Source: Prochlorococcus sp. AG-418-D13
GTDB taxonomy: Bacteria; Cyanobacteriota; Cyanobacteriia; PCC-6307; Cyanobiaceae
Direction of reading: 5' to 3'
Length of the DNA: 64,000 nucleotides
Assembly: GCA_003214315.1 (NCBI GenBank)
Contig: QCLU01000002.1
Span: 1-64,000, forward strand
In this document: positions 1 to 6,706 of the stretch, piece after piece
Position numbering within the stretch: the stretch's first letter is position 1
How the letters are laid out: each line of letters begins with the position of its first letter
Position numbers and translations under genes: made by a program
Notes under the pieces: model-generated
Databases searched by the model: none
What the model saw: only the letters and a program-made list of their open reading frames with translations
Told to the model about the DNA's origin: nothing

Positions 1-40
1 CTACGGTCTTTTTGGCTGGATTATCCCAGGTATTTTTTAA
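1..40 (+). CDS. hli: High-light-inducible protein, C-terminal end (5' truncated by window)
   Basis: The first 40 bases read in frame as YGLFGWIIPGIF followed by TAA. This is the C-terminal tail of a high-light-inducible protein, a single-helix chlorophyll-binding relative of LHC proteins in thylakoids. The tail closely matches the end of the complete hli gene at 7896-8150 (YGFFGWIIPGFI). The chlorophyll-binding helix lies outside the window, so only the family can be named. A 29-aa membrane ORF starts two bases after the stop, suggesting co-transcription. Confidence 0.8.
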   Translation, partial: YGLFGWIIPGIF

Positions 41-41
41 A

Positions 42-131
42 ATGAATGTAGACATTTTCTTAATCTCCTTCTTTACTTATCTATTAGTGCCAGTGGTAAT
101 GATAGCTAAAGGAAAAAAAGCAACTAATTAA
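42..131 (+). CDS. 29-aa single-span membrane peptide
   Basis: The ORF begins at an ATG two bases after the hli stop and runs 29 codons to TAA. It encodes MNVDIFLISFF followed by more hydrophobic residues and a basic tail (AKGKKATN). That is one membrane span with a positively charged end. The tight spacing to the hli stop and to the next ORF at 136 suggests a three-gene unit. Function is unknown. It is too short for confident gene calling except by position and composition. Confidence 0.5.
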   Translation: MNVDIFLISFFTYLLVPVVMIAKGKKATN

Positions 132-135
132 AACA

Positions 136-315
136 ATGAATTTAGGTATTCTTTTTCTCTTAGTTAATGCAACTGGATCAATAACTTTATCAGAATTGGA
201 TTGGATTGCAGATCATCAATCAGAATTTTCAAGGTTAGAAATGGCACTAGTTTTAAAAATTGGTCGCCTTATGGATGAAGGGATAATAGTGCTTGATTGT
301 AAATTGCCAGCATAA
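136..315 (+). CDS. 59-aa conserved-looking hypothetical protein
   Basis: The ATG lies four bases after the stop of the preceding peptide. The product has a short hydrophobic N-terminus (MNLGILFLLVNATG) and then an amphipathic, winged-helix-like stretch with SELDWIADHQSEFS and ALVLKIGRLMDEG. It ends in DCKLPA. A good intrinsic terminator follows at 341-374. Position suggests co-transcription with the hli gene before it. I do not recognise a named family, so a small DNA-binding or adaptor role would be speculation. Confidence 0.65.
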   Translation: MNLGILFLLVNATGSITLSELDWIADHQSEFSRLEMALVLKIGRLMDEGIIVLDCKLPA

Positions 316-340
316 ATATTTAAAATTTAATCTTCATAAG

Positions 341-374
341 AGCTTGCTTTCAAGGATATCAGCGAGCTTTTTGT
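341..374 (+). terminator. Intrinsic terminator after the hli micro-operon
   Basis: AGCTTGC (341-347) pairs with GCGAGCT (362-368), seven pairs including one G-U, around a 14-base loop. A run of five T follows. It sits 26 bases after the stop of the 59-aa gene. Confidence 0.65.
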
Positions 375-455
375 TTTATTTCTGTGATGAGTGTGTTTTA
401 TGCCTTAACTTCACCTCTAATAATTTACGGTTGGCTTCATTATTAAGCGATTTAT

Positions 456-809
456 TTATTTTGTTTTACAAAGAATATAAAGCCAGCCTAAGAAAGTAGC
501 AAAAGCAATTATTGGAGCAATACTCTTATTTAATGGACTTAAATATCTTTCTATCGAAAGTGGAACATATAAAATCACCAAATACCAATAGAGAGCAGAT
601 AGTAATCCAAACAATAAAGCCAGAAGAATATAAAAAGGTAAGATATATAATCTTCTTTTTTTAATTCTTTCCTCTGTAATATTTTCGGTTAAACCAATTC
701 TTGACCAATAACCACCATTTAATTGAAGAAAAAACTTTAAAAATATTCCGTAAGTATTTATAAAAAATCTAGATAAAGCAAATAACGGTGAAATTTTAAA
801 TCGTTGCAT
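456..809 (-). CDS. 117-aa membrane protein of unknown function
   Basis: The product has a basic N-terminus, a central ERIKKRR cluster, then two hydrophobic segments (around residues 55-82 and 95-115). That suggests a two-span membrane protein. Its ATG shares one base with the stop of the upstream minus-strand gene at 809 (TAATG), a typical translational-coupling overlap. No recognised family. Confidence 0.6.
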   Translation of the reverse strand: MQRFKISPLFALSRFFINTYGIFLKFFLQLNGGYWSRIGLTENITEERIKKRRLYILPFYILLALLFGLLSALYWYLVILYVPLSIERYLSPLNKSIAPIIAFATFLGWLYILCKTK

Positions 810-997
810 TAAAGCTTTAAAAATTTAATTAGTTCAGTATTAGAAGTCTGACTAATAGTATTATCTTTTTTTTCTCTATATTTCGTTAGGAAAAATACCA
901 TTGAGCTAAAAATAATTAAAAATCCTATTAATGAAATTCGATAGAAAAAATCATCAGACATATCAAAAAAAGCTGGTCTTTTATATTTGTTTCTCAT
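809..997 (-). CDS. 62-aa single-span membrane protein
   Basis: The protein has one clear hydrophobic helix (ISLIGFLIIFSSMVFFL) followed by a charged KYREKKD segment and a polar tail. The frame is open back to a TTG at 1042, which would give 77 aa. I prefer the ATG at 997, and an ATG at 961 is also possible. It is coupled by TAATG to the downstream membrane gene 456-809, so the two are probably co-translated. Function unknown. Confidence 0.5.
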   Translation of the reverse strand: MRNKYKRPAFFDMSDDFFYRISLIGFLIIFSSMVFFLTKYREKKDNTISQTSNTELIKFLKL

Positions 998-1145
998 CAA
1001 AAAAGAGGGTTGTTTCTCCCTCCAATGTAGATCGACTTTCAATTACTGACTTTTTGTGATGCAAGTAGTAAGCGTTTCACAAAAAAAACAGCTAATGATA
1101 ATAGATTTTATTTAAGATATAAAAAAAAATTAGAAAGGGGATTAA

Positions 1146-1523
1146 ATGTCTATCATTACCGACAATACAGTGTTAGTTCATATTTACAGCGGTTTAGAAT
1201 CCAAAAATAAAGTAACTTTAGGTTTATTGGTTGCCCTTATTGCAGAAAAAAACGATCATAAAGTAACTCTTTTTCTGGCAGGAGACGGAGTACAAATATT
1301 AGATTGCAAAAAAGCTGGTGAAATAGTGGGTCAAGGTACTGGAGATTTATACGAACATCTTCAAAATTTAAAGAAATCAAAAGTTACCATATATGTTTCA
1401 GGTATGTCTGCTAAATCTAGGGGTTACGATGAGAAGCTTCTAGATGGATATACTGCAGAGTTTGCGATCCCGGATGTTCTAGTTGAAGAATCAATTAAAG
1501 CGGATAGCGTACTCTGCTATTAA
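1146..1523 (+). CDS. DsrE/DsrF-like family protein
   Basis: This 125-aa protein matches the DsrE/F-like fold. It opens with TVLVHIYSGLES and a VTLGLLVALIAEKNDHKVTLFL helix-strand pair, then has the family-typical GDGVQILD region and VTIYVSGMSAKSRGY. Such proteins form homo-oligomers in sulfur-relay or related small-molecule roles. A Cys near the catalytic Cys position of DsrE cannot be assigned; the sequence has Cys in ILDCKKAG and the penultimate residue. RBS-like AGAAAGGGG precedes the ATG. It is a stand-alone gene in this belt. Confidence 0.75.
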   Translation: MSIITDNTVLVHIYSGLESKNKVTLGLLVALIAEKNDHKVTLFLAGDGVQILDCKKAGEIVGQGTGDLYEHLQNLKKSKVTIYVSGMSAKSRGYDEKLLDGYTAEFAIPDVLVEESIKADSVLCY

Positions 1524-1686
1524 AAAAGGAGCTAACTGCTTCCTAATTTAGATCGAGTGTCAATCAAAAGTAGCTTGAAATAACATTCGAATCATAAATA
1601 TGACTTGATGAATTTCCGTTATTTATCAGCTACTCACAGTTGAGCTTTTTATTTAACATAATAAGTTTACATAAAGTAACAATTAA

Positions 1687-1881
1687 ATGAAAAGACTTAT
1701 TCCTTATATCGCCTTTGCTTGTTTAACTGGTTTCACAGCTATAAAAGGGTTGCCAGTTATGGCTGGAGCTTGCAGCAGCCACATGAATAAAAAAGCAGAG
1801 ATCAAATGTGCTGAAAATGATACTGAGTGTCAAGCTGAAAAAGCCTCTAAGTTTGAATTAAAAGATTATCTCAAGTCATAA
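1687..1881 (+). CDS. 64-aa secreted cysteine-containing small protein
   Basis: An N-terminal signal-like helix (MKRLIPYIAFACLTGFTAIKG) precedes a short mature region with four cysteines (GACSSHM, IKCAEN, TECQAEK and one in the helix). Cysteine pairing in the periplasm or thylakoid lumen is an inference. It lies four bases before the small membrane gene at 1886. Family not recognised. Confidence 0.6.
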   Translation: MKRLIPYIAFACLTGFTAIKGLPVMAGACSSHMNKKAEIKCAENDTECQAEKASKFELKDYLKS

Positions 1882-1885
1882 AATT

Positions 1886-1990
1886 ATGACTCAAATCAAT
1901 TTATTTATGAACTCTGTTCCAAGAGATTTGATTGAGTTCGTATTCTTTGCAGCCGTTGGTTTCACTGCAGGCACCTTTGGACTAATTTAG
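1886..1990 (+). CDS. 34-aa single-span membrane peptide
   Basis: The ORF is MTQINLFMNSVPRDLIEFVF and continues with FAAVGFTAGTFGLI before TAG. The C-terminal half is a glycine-containing hydrophobic helix, the size of small photosystem or NDH subunits, but I cannot match it to one. It starts four bases after the secreted cysteine protein, implying one transcript. Confidence 0.5.
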   Translation: MTQINLFMNSVPRDLIEFVFFAAVGFTAGTFGLI

Positions 1991-2102
1991 AAATAGAATT
2001 TAAATTCTTTATTTCTCCTTACCTTTTCAAGTTTTTCTTTGTTTATCTGAAGGTTTGCTTATGAAGGGATTTAATTAATCAAAAATAAAAAATTTTTTTA
2101 AA

Positions 2103-2285
2103 CTACCTTTTATAAATAAATTTTTGAATGTCTAGGAATAAGTTAGATTTTGATCTAAAAAATCCATTATTTTTTAGATAAGATTTTCCTTTCTCTATAT
2201 TTTTAATTCTTTTTTCATAAGAATTTTCATCTAAATCTTTTTGCATAAAAAAAATAGTTGGAATCCTATTTTGAATAACACTCAC
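2103..2285 (-). CDS. Doubtful 60-aa lysine-rich hypothetical protein
   Basis: The ORF has a GTG start at 2285 and a weak upstream AAGG. The product is basic and Asn/Lys-rich (KNIEKGKSYLKNNGFF), the composition AT-rich non-coding DNA also gives. No family signal. Confidence 0.35.
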   Translation of the reverse strand: MSVIQNRIPTIFFMQKDLDENSYEKRIKNIEKGKSYLKNNGFFRSKSNLFLDIQKFIYKR

Positions 2286-2509
2286 AAAAAAGCGGTTACC
2301 TTAGATACATAATTTAATTTTTTTTTAATTTCTTCTCATTCAAACTAAAGATCTAAAAAAATAGTTTCTTTCTTAAATTTCTAATATCAAATATGAAAAA
2401 TAAATTAAAAATAAAATTTTTAGAAAAAAGATAATTTAGGTAGGAAACACTACATCAATTACCTTTCAGAAATAATTAGCTTATAGATATAAATCTATTT
2501 CGAATAATT

Positions 2510-2638
2510 ATGGAATTCGCTAAAAAATTCATGACCGAGAAAGCTGAAAAGCTTAACGGTAAAGCAGCAATGCTTGGAATGTTCGCTCTTATAGGGGCAT
2601 ACTATTTTACTGGTCAAATTGTTCCTGGAATTTTCTAA
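2510..2638 (+). CDS. hli: High-light-inducible protein (short form, 42 aa)
   Basis: This is a complete single-helix Hli protein: a charged lead (MEFAKKFMTEKAEKLNGKAA), then MLGMFALIGAYYFTG and the tail QIVPGIF. The family motif (Glu, Asn and Arg ligands around ExxNGRxAMxG) appears here as EKLNGKAAMLGMF, with Lys in place of the usual Arg. Such proteins bind pigments in thylakoids and protect against excess light. It is monocistronic: about 220 bases of AT-rich DNA precede it and a strong terminator follows. Confidence 0.85.
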   Translation: MEFAKKFMTEKAEKLNGKAAMLGMFALIGAYYFTGQIVPGIF

Positions 2639-2661
2639 GGAATAGCTTATTAAGGCTTTTT

Positions 2662-2691
2662 GGGGGTTGGTAATTTTCAGCCCCTTTTTTT
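2662..2691 (+). terminator. Intrinsic terminator after hli
   Basis: GGGGTTG (2663-2669) pairs with CAGCCCC (2678-2684), including one G-U, with an eight-base loop and a run of seven T. It may also end the minus-strand gene 2701-2838 on the other side. Confidence 0.75.
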
Positions 2692-2700
2692 ATTTAATGA

Positions 2701-2838
2701 TTAAGAATCTCTTGATAACTTGTTTTTCATGTCTTCAATATTCTTGATTAATTTGTATAACCATCCTGCATTCTCTTCTGGTTTTAGATATTTAATTTTG
2801 GGTTGATTAATTTCAAGTGTCTCGAAATCTCCACTCAT
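2701..2838 (-). CDS. 45-aa hypothetical protein
   Basis: The minus-strand ORF starts at ATG 2838 with AGGAGAA seven bases upstream, a good Shine-Dalgarno. It begins MSGDFETLEINQPKIKYLKP and continues with ENAGWLYKLIKNIEDMKNKL. It is soluble, probably helical at the C-terminus. No known family. Confidence 0.6.
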   Translation of the reverse strand: MSGDFETLEINQPKIKYLKPEENAGWLYKLIKNIEDMKNKLSRDS

Positions 2839-3065
2839 AAATTCTCCTTTGTATGTTTGTTTAGCGACATATTTGTTCTAATTGATTTGACTAAAACACT
2901 GCGTATCTAATGTGTGCGGTTTGAAGAACATTTAGGTACGGAAAGAGGTATGTTTTTTTAGACATTTAAACTTATGACTGACCTAGATTAAAAATATGGT
3001 TGTTATGAATCGGTTGCATTGCTACAACTAAAATAAACCATAAACTCTAAATTGCATTTAATAAA
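2839..3065. other. Intergenic region, no gene seen
   Basis: This is a divergent intergenic region that must hold the promoters of the genes at 2838 (-) and 3066 (+). A less AT-rich patch at about 2895-2950 (GTGTGCGG, GGTACGGAAAGAGG) stands out, but I could not fold it into a convincing RNA. Confidence 0.4.
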
Positions 3066-3248
3066 ATGACTTACTACAGTTGCTTTGATCAAAAAGGAAA
3101 CATAATTGCTCGTTGTCAGACTAAAGAAGATATAAATGTTTTAAAGAAAATGGGTAGACCAATAGTGGAAATAAAAGAAATGAAAAAAGAGGAATCAGTT
3201 GTTTGTTCTTTAACTGGTAGTCCATCCGATTACAACGAAGATTATTAA
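3066..3248 (+). CDS. 60-aa hypothetical protein
   Basis: A small soluble protein beginning MTYYSCFDQKGNIIARCQTK, with an alternating strand-like start and a Lys/Glu-rich middle (VEIKEMKKEES). Two cysteines lie in the first half and one later (VVCSLTG). It is followed after four bases by the membrane peptide at 3253, so probably an operon. Function unknown. Confidence 0.6.
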   Translation: MTYYSCFDQKGNIIARCQTKEDINVLKKMGRPIVEIKEMKKEESVVCSLTGSPSDYNEDY

Positions 3249-3252
3249 GAGT

Positions 3253-3384
3253 ATGACTCAAAGAACACTTCAATTAAATCAACATGGAAGATCAGTAGTT
3301 CTTTTGTTGGTTGCATTGAATAGCATTTATACTTTCTTTTCTACTTTTGAAAAAGCATTAACTGATCGCGAGAGAGCGAGATAA
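3253..3384 (+). CDS. 43-aa single-span membrane peptide
   Basis: The ORF encodes a polar start (MTQRTLQLNQHGRS), one hydrophobic helix (VVLLLVALNSIYTFFSTF) and a charged tail rich in Arg (TDRERAR). It starts four bases after the stop of the 60-aa gene. No named family. Confidence 0.55.
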   Translation: MTQRTLQLNQHGRSVVLLLVALNSIYTFFSTFEKALTDRERAR

Positions 3385-3492
3385 AAATATTTAGGTATTT
3401 GGGGATTAACAGTCAATCAATAAAATTTAAGACATAAAAAAACTTTTACAGGTCTTTTTTTTAATGTTGACGACAGAAAGGAGATCTATTTA

Positions 3493-3699
3493 ATAATCAG
3501 ATTAAGAATTTTCTTAGAAATTAGTTTTGGAAGTAAAAGTGATTACTCACTTCTTAATGCTTCACGAACGACTTTATTATTAAGATACTTCAGAATTAAT
3601 CCAGAAAGTATTATTTCTGATCACTTAACTTTCTTTCCGGAAAGGTTAGAGAAGTTAAATTGCCTTAGTATTAAAGACCATTTATTAGTGAAGATCTAG
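3493..3699 (+). other. Open frame with Shine-Dalgarno but no canonical start codon
   Basis: From 3493 the frame is open for 68 codons and the peptide looks protein-like (IRLRIFLEISFGSKSDYSLL, then NPESIISDHLTFFPERLEKL). The frame is open upstream to a TAA just before 3431, yet contains no ATG, GTG or TTG. A strong AAAGGAG (3477-3483) sits nine bases before an ATA at 3493. Either a rare start is used or the start has been lost. It lies in a 558-base stretch otherwise without genes. Confidence 0.3.
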
Positions 3700-3888
3700 T
3701 TGGTCAACCTTGGTCGAGTCGATCAGCAGAACTGTCAATCTGTTAAAAAAGTCGGTCTCAAATATTTTGCATGAATCCTTAAGATTGATTTAATCATGAT
3801 TAATTAAATCTTTAATCAAAGGACTACATCATCTCTTAGTTATCAAATTTAGTTTTGATGAGTATATATAATTTGTTTGCCAAAATAC

Positions 3889-3935
3889 TTGACGATCCAT
3901 TTCTAATGTATTTATATTAATAGTACACATGTATT
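3889..3935 (+). promoter_or_regulatory. Promoter and LexA-like operator of the first DUF1651 gene
   Basis: TTGACG (3889-3894) and TATATT (3913-3918) are separated by 18 bases. AGTACACATGTATT (3922-3935) follows. It is an imperfect palindrome matching 13 of 14 positions of the cyanobacterial SOS-box consensus RGTACN3DGTWCB as I remember it. The whole block is repeated upstream of the paralog at 6391. The predicted transcript leader is only about 20 bases and lacks a Shine-Dalgarno. Confidence 0.55.
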
Positions 3936-3943
3936 ACTAGCTA

Positions 3944-4243
3944 ATGACTTTAGGAGGAGCTAATGTTTGGACTAATTTTTCTTACGGTTATCGTAATGAG
4001 TCCCCAAGTGGTTGGTTGCTTAGCCCAGATCGCAGCAGATTAATTTTATTTACAAGGAATAAAAAATCTCCAAGAAATAGTATGAGAATCTTTTCTCATA
4101 CATATTATGCAAATGATCTTGGTGAGCCCATAGCAATTAAATCATCAACTCAAATGTATTTGGATAATGCTTGGGATAAATGGCATGACCTTCAATTAGA
4201 AGGTTGGACTTTTGAAGAACTTGAATTACCTGAATCAGTATGA
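3944..4243 (+). CDS. DUF1651 family protein (copy 1)
   Basis: This 99-aa protein fits the picocyanobacterial DUF1651 pattern: an early GWLLSPD, a strand LILFTRNKKS, then ANDLGEPIAIKSS and a C-terminal W-helix (WDKWHDLQLEGWTFEEL). Function of the family is unknown. It is paralogous to the gene at 6391; the first 12 codons are nearly identical at DNA level (ATGACTT, GCTAATGTTTGGACT). Its stop overlaps the next ATG (ATGA), so it heads a three-gene operon with 4240-4380 and 4370-4522. The promoter carries a LexA-like palindrome, so damage-inducible expression is a possible inference. Confidence 0.75.
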   Translation: MTLGGANVWTNFSYGYRNESPSGWLLSPDRSRLILFTRNKKSPRNSMRIFSHTYYANDLGEPIAIKSSTQMYLDNAWDKWHDLQLEGWTFEELELPESV

Positions 4244-4380
4244 CTAACTTAAATCCAATCAAAAAAAAACTATCAAAAGTAGATAGAAAGATATCTATAC
4301 AAGACCCATCAAAATTATTAGCAGAATTTTTTAATGGTGTTGTCATTGAACTTGATGAAGAATACGAATATGACTCATAA
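4240..4380 (+). CDS. 46-aa hypothetical protein, second gene of DUF1651 operon
   Basis: The ATG overlaps the stop of the DUF1651 gene by four bases. The product is basic at the N-terminus (MTNLNPIKKKLSKVDRKISI) and very acidic at the C-terminus (ELDEEYEYDS), a strongly dipolar small protein. The next ORF overlaps its end by 11 bases. Overlaps at both ends argue for a real gene despite the length. No known family. Confidence 0.55.
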   Translation: MTNLNPIKKKLSKVDRKISIQDPSKLLAEFFNGVVIELDEEYEYDS

Positions 4381-4522
4381 AGAATTGATAGATCAAGTTT
4401 CCGCAAATTTATTTAAGCAAATTGGAAAGTTAGAAAGCAGAAGATCTTGGTTGGCAATGAGAAATTATCTTGAACAATTAGATAGCGAACAACTTAAATC
4501 CATGCTTAAAGACCACGGATGA
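4370..4522 (+). CDS. 50-aa helical hypothetical protein, third gene of DUF1651 operon
   Basis: It begins MTHKELIDQVSANLFKQIGK and continues with helices LESRRSWLAMRNYLEQL and SEQLKSMLKDHG. It has the look of a compact two- or three-helix protein. I choose the ATG at 4370 because it overlaps the upstream gene by 11 bases; in-frame ATGs at 4355 and 4334 would lie deeper inside that gene. Function unknown. Confidence 0.55.
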   Translation: MTHKELIDQVSANLFKQIGKLESRRSWLAMRNYLEQLDSEQLKSMLKDHG

Positions 4523-4532
4523 TTTAACAACT

Positions 4533-4646
4533 TTATTTAGTTTTTATTTTTTTCTTAATTCTTAGAAAACCATAAGTTGCAAAGCCAATCAAAAACATAT
4601 CCAAGTAAATATGCCAAGTAGGAAAAATCTGGTGTATTAATTCCAT
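4533..4646 (-). CDS. 37-aa single-span membrane peptide coupled to ligase-like gene
   Basis: The minus-strand ORF starts at 4646, sharing one base with the stop of the ligase-like gene (TAATG). It encodes MELIHQIFPTWHIYLDMFLI and continues GFATYGFLRIKKKIKTK. That is one short hydrophobic span with a basic tail. Position implies co-translation with the adenylation-domain gene. No family recognised. Confidence 0.5.
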   Translation of the reverse strand: MELIHQIFPTWHIYLDMFLIGFATYGFLRIKKKIKTK

Positions 4647-5395
4647 TAACGTTTTATTGCCACTTGCCAATAAGGATAATCTAAATTTGATTTTTCTCTA
4701 ATCAATTGTAATTTTCTAGAATTTATTTTTAATACTATTCCATCTGTGGGATATTTACTAAAAAGCTTCCCTTCTAGCCATCGTTTTCTAAATCCTTCAA
4801 CTTGGCTCGTAAAATTGCATGAAATATCTTGAGGTATTGTAAAGCCTAGATTAGAAAGACTCTTTTTGGACTCATATTGGTTAAGTGTTGAATTAAGTAT
4901 TTGAAATGCGCAGAAGCTAAGACTTTCAGGAAATCCTTCTTTAGCTCTTAGAAATCCAGAAGCAATTCTCTGGGAGATATTTGGACATTTGTTGGGCGCA
5001 TATAATTCCCCTCTAACTTGTAGAACTCCACGTAAAGAGAGATGATTGGGAATGTCTTGAACTTTAACAAGTTTACTAGTAACGTCTGTCCCTTTTCTTG
5101 AAATTGCTTTCTCCAAGGTTCCATCCCTATATTGCAAAGCAATAGCACAACCATCAATTTTTGGTTCAATTAATAATCTGGTATCTGCTAATAATCCTTT
5201 CAAAAATTCATCTATTGAATCCTTTTCTAATGAAGGTAAAACTAGTTTATTTTTCTTTTTAAAGTAGTCACAATTAGGGTTTATTCTTAATAAATTTTTT
5301 TCAAGTTGGTCGAACTGCTTATCAGAGATTAAAGCATTACCATTTCTATAATTATCGTCATACCATTCAATTCGTTCTTCTAAATAAGTCTTCAT
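4646..5395 (-). CDS. Stand-alone NAD+-dependent DNA ligase adenylation domain (LigA-like, 249 aa)
   Basis: The protein matches the N-terminal part of LigA only. Residues 10-40 resemble the NMN-binding Ia subdomain (WYDDNYRNGNALISDKQFDQ, compare YxxD...isDxeYDxL). Motif I is EPKIDG at 77-82 with Lys79 as the predicted AMP-accepting residue. Motif III is VRGELY near 127-132 (Glu130), motif IV is DGIVLK at 218-223, and motif V is WQVAIKR at 243-249, exactly at the C-terminus. The OB fold, zinc finger, HhH and BRCT domains of the usual roughly 670-aa ligase are absent. The TRGDGxxGEDVT loop is altered to SRKGTDVT. It lies between two small membrane-protein genes on the same strand, immediately downstream of 5396-5602. 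It could be an NAD+-dependent nucleotidyltransferase or a minimal ligase; activity cannot be judged from sequence. Confidence 0.8.
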   Translation of the reverse strand: MKTYLEERIEWYDDNYRNGNALISDKQFDQLEKNLLRINPNCDYFKKKNKLVLPSLEKDSIDEFLKGLLADTRLLIEPKIDGCAIALQYRDGTLEKAISRKGTDVTSKLVKVQDIPNHLSLRGVLQVRGELYAPNKCPNISQRIASGFLRAKEGFPESLSFCAFQILNSTLNQYESKKSLSNLGFTIPQDISCNFTSQVEGFRKRWLEGKLFSKYPTDGIVLKINSRKLQLIREKSNLDYPYWQVAIKR

Positions 5396-5602
5396 TTAAT
5401 ACGATGGCTTAAGTTTTTGGCTAGGTATCCAGCTTGGTTTATCTATGATCCATTTTTCTCTATCTTCATATTTAACAGTCCATAAAAGAAATGAAGAAAT
5501 TTCTTTTAGAGTTATGCCAACCAAATATCTTGTTTTTGGACTTATTGATATAAATCCAAATAATAATATTAATAAAATAAGTTTAAACATGCCTTTAATC
5601 AT
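5396..5602 (-). CDS. 68-aa membrane-anchored protein, paralog of 15893-16024
   Basis: It starts MIKGMFKLILLILLFGFISI, a single hydrophobic anchor, followed by SPKTRYLVGITLKEISSFL and a polar tail ending in KPSY. The pattern P-x-x-R-x-x-V, then LK-x-x-S-x-FL, is shared with the 43-aa protein at 15893. Its stop abuts the ATG of the ligase-like gene, so the two are probably co-transcribed. Function unknown. Confidence 0.6.
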   Translation of the reverse strand: MIKGMFKLILLILLFGFISISPKTRYLVGITLKEISSFLLWTVKYEDREKWIIDKPSWIPSQKLKPSY

Positions 5603-5634
5603 TTAAAAACTCAGCGTAATTTTTTTCGAACTTT

Positions 5635-5892
5635 TTAATTAATGCAATTCTTATAACCTTCAATCTTTGCTAGTTCATCAATATTCAAACCTGTTTCTTC
5701 TAGTAAAGTTTCTCCTATATCATCCTTATTAAATTTAGTTAAAGCTCCTTTAGTAGAGTACTTAATACATTGGTTTTTGTATTTTGCTTCTTTGACAACA
5801 GGAGATAAATAAAAACCAAACAAGATGAAAAAAGCTCCGAAGGTCACAACTTTTCTATGGTTTTTCCACCATTCATAAAATTTATTGGACAC
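5635..5892 (-). CDS. 85-aa single-span membrane protein
   Basis: A WW-containing basic start (MSNKFYEWWKNHRKVVTFG) leads into one hydrophobic helix. The motif YLSPVVKEAKYKNQC follows, then an acidic, probably soluble domain ending GYKNCIN. The segment after the helix closely resembles the protein at 34185-34622 (YFYPVIKHAKNKLDC), and both keep a Cys pair, suggesting a small paralog family. Start and frame are clean. Same strand as the ligase-like gene but separated by 32 bases. Confidence 0.6.
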   Translation of the reverse strand: MSNKFYEWWKNHRKVVTFGAFFILFGFYLSPVVKEAKYKNQCIKYSTKGALTKFNKDDIGETLLEETGLNIDELAKIEGYKNCIN

Positions 5893-5961
5893 GAAAAATA
5901 ATTAATTAATTTCTATTTTAAATTGATTGTCAACAAATTACTTTAGTAATTGAAGGATTGA

Positions 5962-6198
5962 TTAATATATTGTTTTTTCACTAATAGATTTAACCCAAGA
6001 ATAATATCTTGATTTTTTAATCCTTTGCTCTTTCGAGACTAGTCTATCCGCAGATTCTAGAGGTGATTCTCCTTCCTCAACTTTTGTTGTAATAGATATA
6101 CCAAAACCTTTTGCTTCAATTTTTGCAATGCCACCATCTAAAAAAAATAAAAAAGACCAACCTTTATTCCATACTAAATAGAAGGGATTTCGATACAT
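5962..6198 (-). CDS. 78-aa hypothetical protein
   Basis: The product starts MYRNPFYLVWNKGWSFLFFL, followed by GGIAKIEAKGFGISITTK and a charged tail (SADRLVSKEQRIKKSR). Composition suggests a small soluble or peripheral protein with a beta-rich middle. No family recognised. The gene is alone between AT-rich gaps. Confidence 0.5.
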   Translation of the reverse strand: MYRNPFYLVWNKGWSFLFFLDGGIAKIEAKGFGISITTKVEEGESPLESADRLVSKEQRIKKSRYYSWVKSISEKTIY

Positions 6199-6338
6199 TG
6201 CACTCTTTTGGATATACTCTTTAATGTTATTTTCCTTTTTAAGGAGTTACTTGTATACACTATTACCAAATAAGAAGTTCAAAGCTGATTATTTCTGGAA
6301 AAAAATTTTAGTATTTAAATAATTACTTGGAGCTATAC

Positions 6339-6384
6339 TTGACATCGAAGAGTAGTACATTTATATTAATAGTACAAGTGTATT
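6339..6384 (+). promoter_or_regulatory. Promoter and LexA-like operator of the second DUF1651 gene
   Basis: TTGACA (6339-6344) and TATATT (6362-6367) are spaced by 17 bases. AGTACAAGTGTATT (6371-6384) follows, again 13 of 14 matches to RGTACN3DGTWCB. The 17-base string from 6360 to 6376 is identical to 3911-3927 upstream of the other DUF1651 gene. Confidence 0.55.
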
Positions 6385-6390
6385 ATGTTC

Positions 6391-6681
6391 ATGACTTCAG
6401 GAGTTGCTAATGTTTGGACTTATTTTTATCGTGGCAGCCTTATTGACCCCCCAACTGGCTGGTTGTTTAACAAAAAAAGTGGTTTATTAATTTTTTTTGA
6501 GAGTTATAAGAAATCTGTATCTAATAACTTAAAAGTATATACTCATCTCTTCTATGCAAATGAATTAGGTGAACCAGCCCAAATTAAAAATTCAAGACTT
6601 CATTCTGTTGATTGTGCTTGTGAAACATGGAATGAATTAATTTCAGGAGGTTGGCAAATTGTTACTAATAAATTCCAGTAA
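6391..6681 (+). CDS. DUF1651 family protein (copy 2)
   Basis: A 96-aa paralog of 3944-4243. It has ANVWTYF near the start, GWLFNKKSGLLIFFESYKKS, then ANELGEPAQIKNS and the W-helix ETWNELISGGWQ. I use the ATG at 6391 because it aligns with the start of the first copy; an ATG at 6385 in the same frame would add two residues. Promoter and first codons are nearly identical between copies, while the rest has diverged. No operon partners follow, unlike copy 1. Function of DUF1651 is unknown. Confidence 0.75.
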   Translation: MTSGVANVWTYFYRGSLIDPPTGWLFNKKSGLLIFFESYKKSVSNNLKVYTHLFYANELGEPAQIKNSRLHSVDCACETWNELISGGWQIVTNKFQ

Positions 6682-6706
6682 TCATAATCAAGGTAAATCC
6701 GTCAAA

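Noticed and set aside
3429..3460. Terminator after 3384
   Set aside because: AAGAC / GTCTT gives only five pairs around an 18-base AT-rich loop; too weak to list.
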